Below are positions 1 through 8,192 of a stretch of 64,000 nucleotides of DNA, in pieces. Under the pieces are notes generated by a model. The model was not told the DNA's origin. It saw only the letters and a program-made list of their open reading frames with translations, and ran no database searches. A program made the position numbers and the translations under genes. The first letter of the stretch is position 1; each line of letters begins with the position of its first letter. Source of the stretch: JANSYP01 sp039184415 (GTDB lineage: Bacteria > Pseudomonadota > Alphaproteobacteria > Rhodobacterales > Rhodobacteraceae); the NCBI GenBank assembly GCA_039184415.1, contig JBCDBB010000001.1:1-64000 (forward strand). Direction: 5' to 3'.

Positions 1-1
1 C

Positions 2-1384
2 GGCGTGGCGATCCTGCTGCCGGTGACCTTTTTGGTACCGCCCACCGCCGCGATTATCTTTCTCGCCGCGCTTTATTACGGGGCAATGTATGGGGGCGCG
101 ATCAGTTCCATCACGCTGGGCATCCCGGGGGCCTCGACCGCGGTTGCGACGGTCTTTGACGGGCGACCGCTCGCCCAGAAGGGCAAGGCCGACAGCGCCC
201 TGATGGCCGCGGCGATCGCGAGCTTCATCGGCGGCACCGTATCGGTGATCCTATTCACGCTCTTTGCCCCGCCCTTGGCAGCTTTTGCGCTCAAATTCGG
301 TCCACAGGAAGAATTCGCGCTGATGCTCTTGGCCTTTGCCACCTTCATCGGGCTTGGCGGCGACGATATTCCGAAAACGATCTTCTCGATCCTGCTCGGG
401 CTGGTGCTCGCAGCCGTCGGATTTGACATCATCTCCGGCCAGCCACGCATGATCTTTTTCGACATGGTCGAGTTCCAGCGCGGTATCGGGTTTCTCGTGC
501 TCGCCATCGGCGTCTACGGCATCGGCGAGATGCTTTGGACCCTTGAGAGCACCAAGGGCAAGGTGCAGATGCACAATGTCAAAATCACCTGGGCCCGGAT
601 GAAGGCGAACTTCGCCGAGATCCGCCTCTACATCAATTCGACCTGGGTCGGCTCGTTTCTGGGGTTCTTCGTCGGCACCTTGCCCGCTGCCGGGGCCACA
701 CCGGCCGCACTGATGTCCTACGGGCTGTCCAAGACCTTCTCAAAGGACCCCGACAGCTACGGCAAGGGCAATGTCGCCGGGGTCGCTGCGCCCGAGGCTG
801 CAAACAACGCCGCGTCTACCGGCTCTATGCTGCCGATGCTCACCCTGGGCATTCCCGGATCGCCCACGACTGCGATCCTGCTCGGCGGTATGATCATCTG
901 GGGCCTGAGACCCGGCCCCTTGCTCTTCACCGAAAGCCCCGATTTCGTTTGGGGTCTGATCGGCTCGCTCTACATTGCCAACTTGGCCACAGTTCTTTTG
1001 AACATCGCGCTTATCCCGATCTTCATCCGTGTGCTGGCGATGCCTTTCACGCTGCTTACGCCGATCATCTTTGTGCTGTGCGTACTGGGCGTATTTGCCA
1101 CGACCGACCGGATGTTCGACACTTGGATCATGCTGCTCATCGGTGTGCTCGCCTACCTGCTGCGCAAACTCAACTATCCGGTCGCGCCAGCGGTGTTGGC
1201 CATCGTGCTCGGACCCCTGGCCGAACGCTCGCTTCGCCAATCGCTGATTTCGAGCCAGGGCGATCCGATGACCTTCCTTGAGCGGCCGATTTCGCTGACC
1301 TGCGTCTTGCTCGCGGTCGCCCTGGCGTCGTATCCGATCATCCAGAAAGTCGTGCGCAACCGACGGGCGCGCCGCCCCGCCTGA
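2..1384 (+). CDS. tctA: Tripartite tricarboxylate transporter permease TctA, 5' end outside the window
   Basis: Large membrane subunit of a TTT-family (TctCBA) secondary transporter for carboxylates, which works with a periplasmic TctC binding protein and a small TctB. The visible part is about 460 residues of hydrophobic segments. It contains the family signatures YYGAMYGGAISSITLGIPGA near its start and NNAASTGSMLPMLTLGIPGS in the middle. The frame is open to the left edge (GGC precedes the first GTG), so the N-terminus lies outside and any internal start would be artificial. TctC and TctB are not visible and are probably upstream. A hairpin follows the stop. Substrate cannot be told from the sequence. 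Confidence 0.93.
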   Translation, partial: GVAILLPVTFLVPPTAAIIFLAALYYGAMYGGAISSITLGIPGASTAVATVFDGRPLAQKGKADSALMAAAIASFIGGTVSVILFTLFAPPLAAFALKFGPQEEFALMLLAFATFIGLGGDDIPKTIFSILLGLVLAAVGFDIISGQPRMIFFDMVEFQRGIGFLVLAIGVYGIGEMLWTLESTKGKVQMHNVKITWARMKANFAEIRLYINSTWVGSFLGFFVGTLPAAGATPAALMSYGLSKTFSKDPDSYGKGNVAGVAAPEAANNAASTGSMLPMLTLGIPGSPTTAILLGGMIIWGLRPGPLLFTESPDFVWGLIGSLYIANLATVLLNIALIPIFIRVLAMPFTLLTPIIFVLCVLGVFATTDRMFDTWIMLLIGVLAYLLRKLNYPVAPAVLAIVLGPLAERSLRQSLISSQGDPMTFLERPISLTCVLLAVALASYPIIQKVVRNRRARRPA

Positions 1385-1407
1385 CCACGGCCAGAAGGAA
1401 AACGCTG

Positions 1408-1438
1408 GGGTCCGCTCACGCGGGCCCTAGTTTAATTT
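1408..1438 (+). terminator. Terminator-like hairpin after tctA
   Basis: GGGTCCGC, a TCAC loop and GCGGGCCC form an eight-pair stem with one G-T pair. It is followed by a T-rich run (TAGTTTAATTTT). It lies 24 bases after the tctA stop and before the ribosome binding site of the next gene, so that gene may have its own promoter or be expressed by read-through. Confidence 0.5.
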
Positions 1439-1470
1439 TAAAACAGTAAGAAAATCGAGGGAGCTCTTCC

Positions 1471-2523
1471 ATGGCCCGCAAAATCCTGATCCTCGGTGCC
1501 TCCTACGGCTCGCTGCTGGGCACCAAACTGCTGATGGCCGGCCAGGACGTGACACTGGTCTGCCGGCAGTCGACCGCAGACCTCATCAACGCCGAAGGCA
1601 CAGAGGTCCGCATCAAGCTGCGCGATGAAGACGAGCATCGCGCCTTCAAGTCCGGCGATCTGCCCGGGCATCTCGATGCCAAGGCGCCTGCCGATGTCGA
1701 TCCATCGGAGTACGACCTTGTCGCGCTGGCGATGTCAGAGCCGCAATATGGTTCTCAGGACATTCGCGACCTGCTGGGCCGCATTGCCGCTGCTGGTGTG
1801 CCGGCGCTGTCGATCATGAACATGCCGCCGCTACCTTATCTGCGACGGATCCCGGGGCTCGATGCCGATGCGCTCGAGCCCGCCTTCACCACCGCCGATG
1901 CATGGGCCGGGTTCACGCCGGGGCTCGTCTCGCTCTGCAGCCCCGATCCCCAGGCCTTTCGTCCGCCGGAAACCGGGGGCAATGTGCTTCATGTCGGATT
2001 GCCGACCAACTTCAAGGCCGCGCCCTTCGAGGACCCTGCCCATACAGAAATGCTGCGTGAGCTGGAGGCCGCCATCGACGCGGTGCGGGTCGACGGCAAG
2101 GAGGTACCGGTGAAGCTGCGGGTCTATGACTCGCTTTTTGTCCCCTTCGCGAAATGGAGCATGCTGCTCACGGGGAATTATCGCTGCATTCTGCCCGACG
2201 GCGTGCAACCCATCAAAGAGGCTGTCCATGGCGACGTTGCGCAGTCCCAGGACATCTACAGCCGGATCGCCGCGATTGTCGAAGATCTCGGCGCGAGCCC
2301 GTCTGACAATGTGCCCTTCGAAAAATACGCCAACGCGGCGCAGGGCCTGCTGAAACCTTCATCGGCGGCGCGGGCCATCGATGGGGGTGCGGACCGGATT
2401 GAACGAGTGGACATGCTGGTCAAGCTCATTGCCGATCAGAAAGGGCAGAGCATCGCCGCCCTTGACGAGACCGTGAAAACAGTCAACGACCGGCTCGCAC
2501 AGAACGGTCCGGACGCTGCCTGA
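1471..2523 (+). CDS. Ketopantoate reductase-like NAD(P)-binding protein
   Basis: The N-terminus MARKILILGASYGSLLG is a Rossmann dinucleotide-binding motif of the ApbA/PanE type, followed by a VTLVCR strand end. The protein has 350 residues, longer than typical PanE (about 300), and the C-terminal half has only weak family character. A GAGGGAG ribosome binding site precedes the ATG. It lies just downstream of a carboxylate transporter gene, so a role in oxidising or reducing an imported hydroxy or keto acid is more likely than pantothenate synthesis. That role is inferred from position only. Confidence 0.7.
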   Translation: MARKILILGASYGSLLGTKLLMAGQDVTLVCRQSTADLINAEGTEVRIKLRDEDEHRAFKSGDLPGHLDAKAPADVDPSEYDLVALAMSEPQYGSQDIRDLLGRIAAAGVPALSIMNMPPLPYLRRIPGLDADALEPAFTTADAWAGFTPGLVSLCSPDPQAFRPPETGGNVLHVGLPTNFKAAPFEDPAHTEMLRELEAAIDAVRVDGKEVPVKLRVYDSLFVPFAKWSMLLTGNYRCILPDGVQPIKEAVHGDVAQSQDIYSRIAAIVEDLGASPSDNVPFEKYANAAQGLLKPSSAARAIDGGADRIERVDMLVKLIADQKGQSIAALDETVKTVNDRLAQNGPDAA

Positions 2524-3384
2524 CCGGTCCTGAAACAGCTCGCAGAGGGGGCGTCCGCGTCCCCTATGCGGCAAACCGGAAAGGTTTGGGGCGCTTTACT
2601 GAGTAGGGTTGGTGCGCGCGCCGACGGCTCGGGGTTTCGCCCCAACTCATATCTCAGACGACTGCCGCCGCACACTTCGAACAATCCTGAGAGTAGAAGA
2701 CTAAGGCGTCGCAAATCGAACCTACCGGCCAAACGGTCGTAATCTAAAGGCGCACAAAACTCCCGGTGTCTTTGCTGCCCCACCGTGCCAGCCGTGCATT
2801 GCGCATCTATAGCATCCCACTCCCAGTCAGCCCGCGCCCGCCATTTTCGTCGGTCCGCTACATCGCACTGGGCTGTCTTGGCGCTGCCAGCATATCGGTT
2901 TGCGACCGACGTGTTGCTGACTCAAAAGATGTGCGGCTCGCCCGTCTCCCGGGCGCAGGAAGCCACACACTGGTGACGTTGTCAGGGCATACGGGAACGG
3001 CTGGACGCCCTGGCCCATGTCGGCCGGTTCGCTGGCGAACCCCCGTGCACAAAGTCGGAGACACGCGGGCGTGTAGATGAGGCACTAACACTGTTGGCCG
3101 ATCTAGGTTCTCACGCGCTCCACACTGAGGACGAGCCGACCGTTTTGCTGGAGCTGCCGACCGGTATGAACTCCGGCCTGACCGGAGCGCAATGCGCGGG
3201 GCTGCGCACTACCGAAGTTAGTTTCCACCTGTTGAGAGCCGACGCCGTCCTGTGAACCAAGGGCCTCGTACTCGGGAACGCTGATTTGTTCCTTACATGT
3301 TGGCATTTCTTCAACCCGGGGCGATGCCCGTCAGAGAAGGTTGTTCCAACGCCAGCGGCAGAGCTTTGCGCGCGGCGGCGCTGT
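2524..3384. other. Gene-free stretch, probably decayed sequence
   Basis: No protein-like reading frame with a start and ribosome binding site was recognised on either strand. A 94-codon open stretch at about 2973-3255 (+), with residues such as RERLDALAHVGRFAGE and VDEALTLLADLG, has coding-like composition but no start codon and no family that I recognise. It may be a gene remnant. The neighbouring SpoIIAA-like pseudogene fits a decayed stretch. Confidence 0.4.
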
Positions 3385-3750
3385 CTAGCTCTGCGACAAC
3401 CAGGCCAGCGCCGCATCGCGGTCGGCATAGGGAAAATGCCGAAAGTTCTGGTGCACGAAGGTCTTGGCCATAAGTGCCGCCAGTTCGGCGAATTTCGCAT
3501 CGCTGACGAGTGCAACCTTCTCAACCTTCTTGTGGAACTCGGCGACAAACTTGACGTGGCTAACAAAGGCGGAGACGCCCTAGTATCCCGGAAAGCTCTG
3601 CGCGTCGATCAACAGGCCACGGATATCCTTGTGATCGGCAAGATAGGTCTCGACCGCCTGACGCAGCGCCGCGATTTCCGGTTTCGATAACTCGCCATCG
3701 GGCTTGAGCACAAGAATCCCAGCTTTGTCGATGAAATGGTGATGCAGCAC
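3385..3750 (-). pseudogene. SpoIIAA-like (STAS superfamily) protein, interrupted by an amber codon
   Basis: Read on the minus strand from GTG at 3750, with GGGGAGGA seven bases upstream, the frame gives 121 residues, interrupted only by a TAG at codon 57 (3580-3582). Recognisable pieces are LSKPEIAALRQAVETYL, DIRGLLIDAQSFPGY before the stop, and GVSAFVSHVKFVAEFHKKVE and MAKTFVHQNFRHFPYADRDA after it. This matches the small SpoIIAA-like family (PF11964 type), about 120 residues long. The stop falls where relatives tend to have a Trp after FPG, so TGG to TAG is the likely change. The remaining frame is intact, so the loss looks recent, or is a sequencing error. Confidence 0.75.
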
Positions 3751-4066
3751 TGGTTGGTCCTCCCCATCAATTGCGCGCTGAATTCAAGCTTTCGGCGGAG
3801 TGTTGGATGCGGTCAACTGCAGGCCGGAGCTATGGCTGTCCAGTCCTTCGAAGCACCGGCACAGAAAAAGGAAGAGGTTTCCGTACCTAGGAGGGACGGA
3901 TACAGGTTCCGCGTTGCGAGACCCGTACTGCGTCATGCGGGCCGGGCGCGCTGTGGAGTTTCACCGCTATGACCGGTGGCATGACATATCGCAGCGTCCG
4001 CGCATGGACACTCCCTGCCCCAAGCCGTTACGTTGCTGTTATGAGTCACTCCGGTAAGCCCGTCCA
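3751..4066. other. Intergenic stretch upstream of the LacI-type gene
   Basis: About 316 bases. Near its left end it holds the ribosome binding site of the minus-strand pseudogene, and it presumably holds the promoter of the LacI-type gene at its right end. No clear operator palindrome, RNA or conserved frame was seen. Confidence 0.35.
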
Positions 4067-5122
4067 ATGACCGCCGAACCACCCATTCCACCAGAAGGCA
4101 CCGATCCGCGCCGTCCTTTGACCTTGCGGGACGTGTCCGAAGCATCCGGTGTCAGCGAAATGACTGTAAGCCGCGTTCTGCGCAATCGCGGCGACGTTTC
4201 CGACAAGACCCGCGCCAAGGTCCTGGAGGCGGCGAAACGGCTCGGCTACGTTCCCAACAAGATCGCCGGCGCGCTTGCGTCGCAGCGCGTGAACCTTGTC
4301 GCCGTGATCATTCCGTCGATGTCGAACCTGGTTTTTCCCGAGGTGATGACCGGGATCACCTCGGTGCTCGACGACACACCGCTGCAACCGGTGATCGGGA
4401 TCACAAATTACAAACCCGACAAAGAAGAGGAAGTGCTCTACGAGATGCTCTCCTGGCGCCCTTCGGGGGTGATCATCGCCGGGCTGGAACATACCGAACC
4501 TGCCAAGGCAATGCTGCGCAACGCAGGCATCCCCATCGTCGAGATTATGGACACGGATGGCGAGCCGATCGACGCTATGGTCGGGATCTCTCACCGCCGC
4601 GCGGGTCGGGTGATGGGGGAAGCCATCGTCGCCGCGGGGCACCGGCGCATCGGCTTCATGGGCACGAAAATGCCGCTCGACCACCGGGCGCGTAAACGGT
4701 TCGAGGGTTTCACCCTGGCGCTGGCCAAGGCCGGCATCGAGATCGAAGACCGCGAGTTTTACTCGGGCGGTTCGGGTCTCGTGAAGGGCCGCGAACTTAC
4801 CGCGGAGATGCTGAAGCGCAGCCCCGATCTGGATTTCATATATTATTCCAATGACATGATCGCGGCAGGCGGCTTGCTCTGGTGCCAGGAGGTGGGCATC
4901 GACGTGCCCGAACAGCTGGGGCTTGCCGGCTTTAATGGGCTCAACCTGCTCAAGGGACTGCCAAAGCAGGTGGCCACGACCGATGCCTGCCGCGCAGAGA
5001 TCGGGCGCACAGCGGCCGAGATCATCGCCCGTCGCGCTGCAAACCCCGACCTTCCCGGCGGCGACCGGATCATGCTCGACCCGCCGCTGGAACCAGGGGA
5101 CACGTTGCGGCCCATTGGGTGA
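4067..5122 (+). CDS. LacI-family transcriptional regulator
   Basis: 351 residues. The LacI-type helix-turn-helix and hinge helix span about residues 19-70 (TLRDVSEASGVSEMTVSRVL and KRLGYVPNKIAGALASQR). They follow a short proline-rich tail and precede a periplasmic-binding-protein-like effector domain (VNLVAVIIPSMSNLVFPEV onwards). The general layout resembles the GntR (gluconate) branch. The effector and target genes are unknown. The tctA and reductase-like genes upstream are plausible targets, but a decayed 1.5 kb gap separates them and no operator was recognised. Confidence 0.93.
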   Translation: MTAEPPIPPEGTDPRRPLTLRDVSEASGVSEMTVSRVLRNRGDVSDKTRAKVLEAAKRLGYVPNKIAGALASQRVNLVAVIIPSMSNLVFPEVMTGITSVLDDTPLQPVIGITNYKPDKEEEVLYEMLSWRPSGVIIAGLEHTEPAKAMLRNAGIPIVEIMDTDGEPIDAMVGISHRRAGRVMGEAIVAAGHRRIGFMGTKMPLDHRARKRFEGFTLALAKAGIEIEDREFYSGGSGLVKGRELTAEMLKRSPDLDFIYYSNDMIAAGGLLWCQEVGIDVPEQLGLAGFNGLNLLKGLPKQVATTDACRAEIGRTAAEIIARRAANPDLPGGDRIMLDPPLEPGDTLRPIG

Positions 5123-5233
5123 CGCGTGGCGTGGGCAGAGCTTTGACGCGTGGCCCTTTCTGCAGGCCTTTTGCTGAGCCACTCTCTGTAAACCCGAAAG
5201 AGCGTTGAGAGCACAGCCTGTCGACCCTCACGG

Positions 5234-5650
5234 TCAGGAGTTTAGCGCAACTTTCAGGACGTCATCGACATTCCGGCTGCAGGCGACCTGCCCGGACAGA
5301 ACATGCTCAACCGGCCGCCAACCGGCTTCGCTCACATCATCCCGAGCCACCGGCTCACCAGAGCGGTAACTGCAGAGCACCGCCGCAAGCAGGAAGTGAA
5401 ACCGCACCCTACCGTCCCCGTCGCGGAGAATTACGTCGACATTGGTCAGATAGCGCTCCGGCCGCGCGAACACGCCAGTTTCCTCCTGCAGCTCGCGGAC
5501 GGCGGCATCCAATGCGCTCTCTCCAAGATCGACATGGCCGCCAGGAAAGCCCCAAAGCCCTGCGTCGGGTTCATTCCGGCGCCGGACCAGAAGAACCTCC
5601 TCGCCTCGGATCACCACGGCGAGGGCGGCAAGTTTCGGAGCGGCAATCAT
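5234..5650 (-). CDS. Nudix hydrolase
   Basis: 138 residues. The Nudix box GX5EX7REUXEEXGU is complete at residues 38-60 (GHVDLGESALDAAVRELQEE then TGV), with the REXXEE metal-binding core intact. The LLVRRRNEPDAGLWGFPGG segment before it is typical of small MutT-like or ADP-ribose-type members that hydrolyse nucleoside-diphosphate derivatives. No substrate-specific motif was recognised. It lies 38 bases upstream of the BrkB-family gene stop and is read in the same direction. Confidence 0.92.
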   Translation of the reverse strand: MIAAPKLAALAVVIRGEEVLLVRRRNEPDAGLWGFPGGHVDLGESALDAAVRELQEETGVFARPERYLTNVDVILRDGDGRVRFHFLLAAVLCSYRSGEPVARDDVSEAGWRPVEHVLSGQVACSRNVDDVLKVALNS

Positions 5651-5688
5651 GAAGCCGGCATCTCAGTTCGGGACAGCATCAGAGAGCA

Positions 5689-6675
5689 TCAGGCTTGCTG
5701 CCCGACGCTCTCTGGTGGGTCGGAACGCTCGCGCTCCAGTTCCGGCGCCGGACGGGCCGCGGCCATAGCGGCTTCGGGCGCTGTGCTGACCACCGCAGCC
5801 GCGGGCAGATGTTCTGCGACGAGCTCGGCGTTCAGCGTTGCCCCCAGCAACACCGACAAGATCGACAGATAGAGAAACATCAGCAACGCGATGATCGCCC
5901 CGATGGAGCCGTAGACGCCGCTATAGGCGTCAGCATAGGAGAGATAGTGGGAAAACCCCCAGGATGCTGGGGCCCAGACCCCGATGGCCAGGAGCGCCCC
6001 CGGTGAAAAGAGACGCACCCGCGCCCCGGGTCCGTTCGGCGCGAAACGATAGAGCAGCCAGATCCCGCCAAAGACCACGCCCACCGCGAGCAGCCACCGC
6101 AGCCCGGTTAAAAGCCCCCCGGTTGCAAACTCCACCACCTCTTGGGGAATGACTTCGGCGAAAACGTCCAGCGTCAGCACACGCACGACAACCGGTATCG
6201 CCACAAGGGCAAGCGCCGAGACGGCCACCACCAGTATCAGAGCGAGCGTCAAGCCGAGCGCCATAAGGTTGGCCAGTATGCCGCCACGCTGCGGTACGCC
6301 GTAGATCGCGTTCATCGCCCGGATCAGCGCATCGGTTCCGCGTCGGGCGGACCAGAGCGCTGCAAGCGTGGTCAGAACCGTCGTCCAGCCCAGCGTTTCG
6401 GGATTGGCCGATACCAGTCGCGTGACCTGTTCCTTCAGGATGGCAAATGCCTCTTGCGGCACGAAGTCTTTCAACACGTCCAGTTGAGTCTGAATGAGAG
6501 TTGGATCGGTGAAGAGTCCGACAAGTGCAATCAGAGCAGCCAATGCGGGAAAGAGCGACAGCATTGCGAAGAACGCGCCGCCGGCGGCGACTAGCGATAG
6601 GTTTGCGGCGTCGCTGCGGGCCATGATGCCCCTCAGTATGGTCCATACCCGCTGGGCGGTGGCAATCAGCCGCAT
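5689..6675 (-). CDS. YihY/BrkB family inner-membrane protein
   Basis: 328 residues from the ATG at 6675, which has GGAGAG seven bases upstream. The frame extends further upstream, but that part has no family character. The family pattern is clear: NLSLVAAGGAFFAMLSLFPA at the N-terminus, about six membrane helices, the WSARRGTDALIRAMNAIYGV loop, the GVWAPASWGFSHYLSYADAY segment and the YGSIGAIIALLMFLYLSI helix. A hydrophilic Ala/Glu/Pro-rich tail follows. The family was once annotated as ribonuclease BN, and its function is not settled. It is divergent from the BciB-like gene across 169 bases. Confidence 0.92.
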   Translation of the reverse strand: MRLIATAQRVWTILRGIMARSDAANLSLVAAGGAFFAMLSLFPALAALIALVGLFTDPTLIQTQLDVLKDFVPQEAFAILKEQVTRLVSANPETLGWTTVLTTLAALWSARRGTDALIRAMNAIYGVPQRGGILANLMALGLTLALILVVAVSALALVAIPVVVRVLTLDVFAEVIPQEVVEFATGGLLTGLRWLLAVGVVFGGIWLLYRFAPNGPGARVRLFSPGALLAIGVWAPASWGFSHYLSYADAYSGVYGSIGAIIALLMFLYLSILSVLLGATLNAELVAEHLPAAAVVSTAPEAAMAAARPAPELERERSDPPESVGQQA

Positions 6676-6844
6676 GAAGGCTCTCCAATGTCTGTCAGGC
6701 CCTCTATAGCTTGGGTCCGTCCGCCAGGCGTGCGCAAAAGCCTCGTATCTTTCCTGACAGGCAAACTGTAAACTACACTGGACGTTATTCCGTACTGCAC
6801 CCATCTCAGCTGTATGTGCCTCTGACGGAAAAGGAAACACCGCC

Positions 6845-8083
6845 ATGCTGGACGGCCATCGGACCGCGCCCGGCCTGACCGCACCGACACCGCCGCCGGC
6901 CCTACCCCGCCGCCTGTGCACCGATTGCGGCCTGTCGCGCACCGGAATGGCACGGGCCTGCGGAACAGCCTGCCAGTTCCTGAAGCCGGACTATGAGGGA
7001 CTGGAAACCCAGGTCCATGGCCGCGTGCGTGACCGGCGTGGGGACGAACAGTTCTTTGGCCCGGTGCGTGCGATGTACCGTGCTGCTCTGCGAAACCCGC
7101 GCGACGGCGCACAATGGACCGGTCTGACCACGCGGATCGCCGAGAGGTTATTGGAGGACAAAGCGGTCGACGCCGTGCTCACCGTGGGGCCGGACCCGAC
7201 GGACCGTTGGCGTCCGCGCCCTGTCATGGTGACCGATCCCGCCGCAATGGCCGATGTCCGCGGCATGCGTATGGGGTACGCGCCGCTGCTGGCGCTCTTG
7301 GAACCGGCGGCGGCCGCGGGCTATCGGCGCGTCGCCGTGATCGGCATTCCCTGCCAGATCCACGCCTTGCGCGCGATCGAGCGCACGCTCGGGTTCGAGC
7401 GTATCTATGTCATCGGCACGCCCTGCTCGGACAACACTTCGACCGAGAACTTCCGTGTATTCCTTAATCTGCTGACCGACCGGCCCGACGAGGTGACCTA
7501 TCTGGAGTTTCGTGCGGACTATCACGTCGAGTTGCGCTTTGCCGACGGGGCCAAGCGCCTGATCCCGTTTCTGAAACTGCCGATCTCGGATCTACCGAAC
7601 GACTTCTTTCCCCTGACCTGCCGCACGTGTGTTGATTACACCAACGCACTGGCCGACATCACCGTCGGCTACATGGCCGGAGAAGGCGAACAATGGCTTC
7701 TGGTCCGCAATTTGCGCGGCCAAGAGATGCTGGATTTGCTCGGAGACGAGGTCACGCTCACCGCGCCGCGATCTGCCGGAAACCGCGTCAATGCGGTCAA
7801 AGGTTTCGTGGAAAACACACGCCGCGCTGCCGGCGGTCTGCCGCTGCGGCGGATGCCCAACTGGGCTCGCACGGTCGTGGGCTGGCTGATGCCGCGCATC
7901 GGACCGCGCGGGCTAGAGTTCGCCCGGGCCCGGGTCGAGATGAAGGCCGCCGAGACCGTGCTTCACCTGCGTCATAGCCACCCGCGCGGGCTGCGCTCGA
8001 TGGTGCCTGACCATGTCTGGCGCATCGTTGCGCCCTACGGGCTGTCTCCGGAGGACAACGAGTTGCCTCGTAGATCCGACTGA
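6845..8083 (+). CDS. FrhB-family flavin/iron-sulfur reductase resembling BciB (8-vinyl reductase type)
   Basis: 412 residues. An N-terminal Cys cluster (C25, C28, C39, C43) is followed by TQVHGR, GAQWTG, VIGIPCQIHALRAIE, IGTPCSDNT and TCRTCVDYTNALADITVGYM. This order of motifs closely matches the cyanobacterial Slr1923/BciB family, the ferredoxin-dependent divinyl chlorophyllide 8-vinyl reductases, within the larger coenzyme F420 hydrogenase beta-subunit superfamily. No bch, crt or puf gene lies in the window, so a role in bacteriochlorophyll synthesis would need a photosynthesis cluster elsewhere. The alternative is another ferredoxin-linked reduction. Confidence 0.75.
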   Translation: MLDGHRTAPGLTAPTPPPALPRRLCTDCGLSRTGMARACGTACQFLKPDYEGLETQVHGRVRDRRGDEQFFGPVRAMYRAALRNPRDGAQWTGLTTRIAERLLEDKAVDAVLTVGPDPTDRWRPRPVMVTDPAAMADVRGMRMGYAPLLALLEPAAAAGYRRVAVIGIPCQIHALRAIERTLGFERIYVIGTPCSDNTSTENFRVFLNLLTDRPDEVTYLEFRADYHVELRFADGAKRLIPFLKLPISDLPNDFFPLTCRTCVDYTNALADITVGYMAGEGEQWLLVRNLRGQEMLDLLGDEVTLTAPRSAGNRVNAVKGFVENTRRAAGGLPLRRMPNWARTVVGWLMPRIGPRGLEFARARVEMKAAETVLHLRHSHPRGLRSMVPDHVWRIVAPYGLSPEDNELPRRSD

Positions 8084-8192
8084 GGCGGAGCGATTTGTCT
8101 GGTCGTTGCGGGATCCGACTTTCGCTTTCAGTTCGGACACCCCCTCGGCGCTGAGCCGGAAGGCGGTCAATCACTCTTTGACTACGTGGTGA

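Noticed and set aside
2973..3255. Protein-like open stretch on the plus strand
   Set aside because: No start codon, no ribosome binding site and no recognisable family; kept only as a possible remnant.
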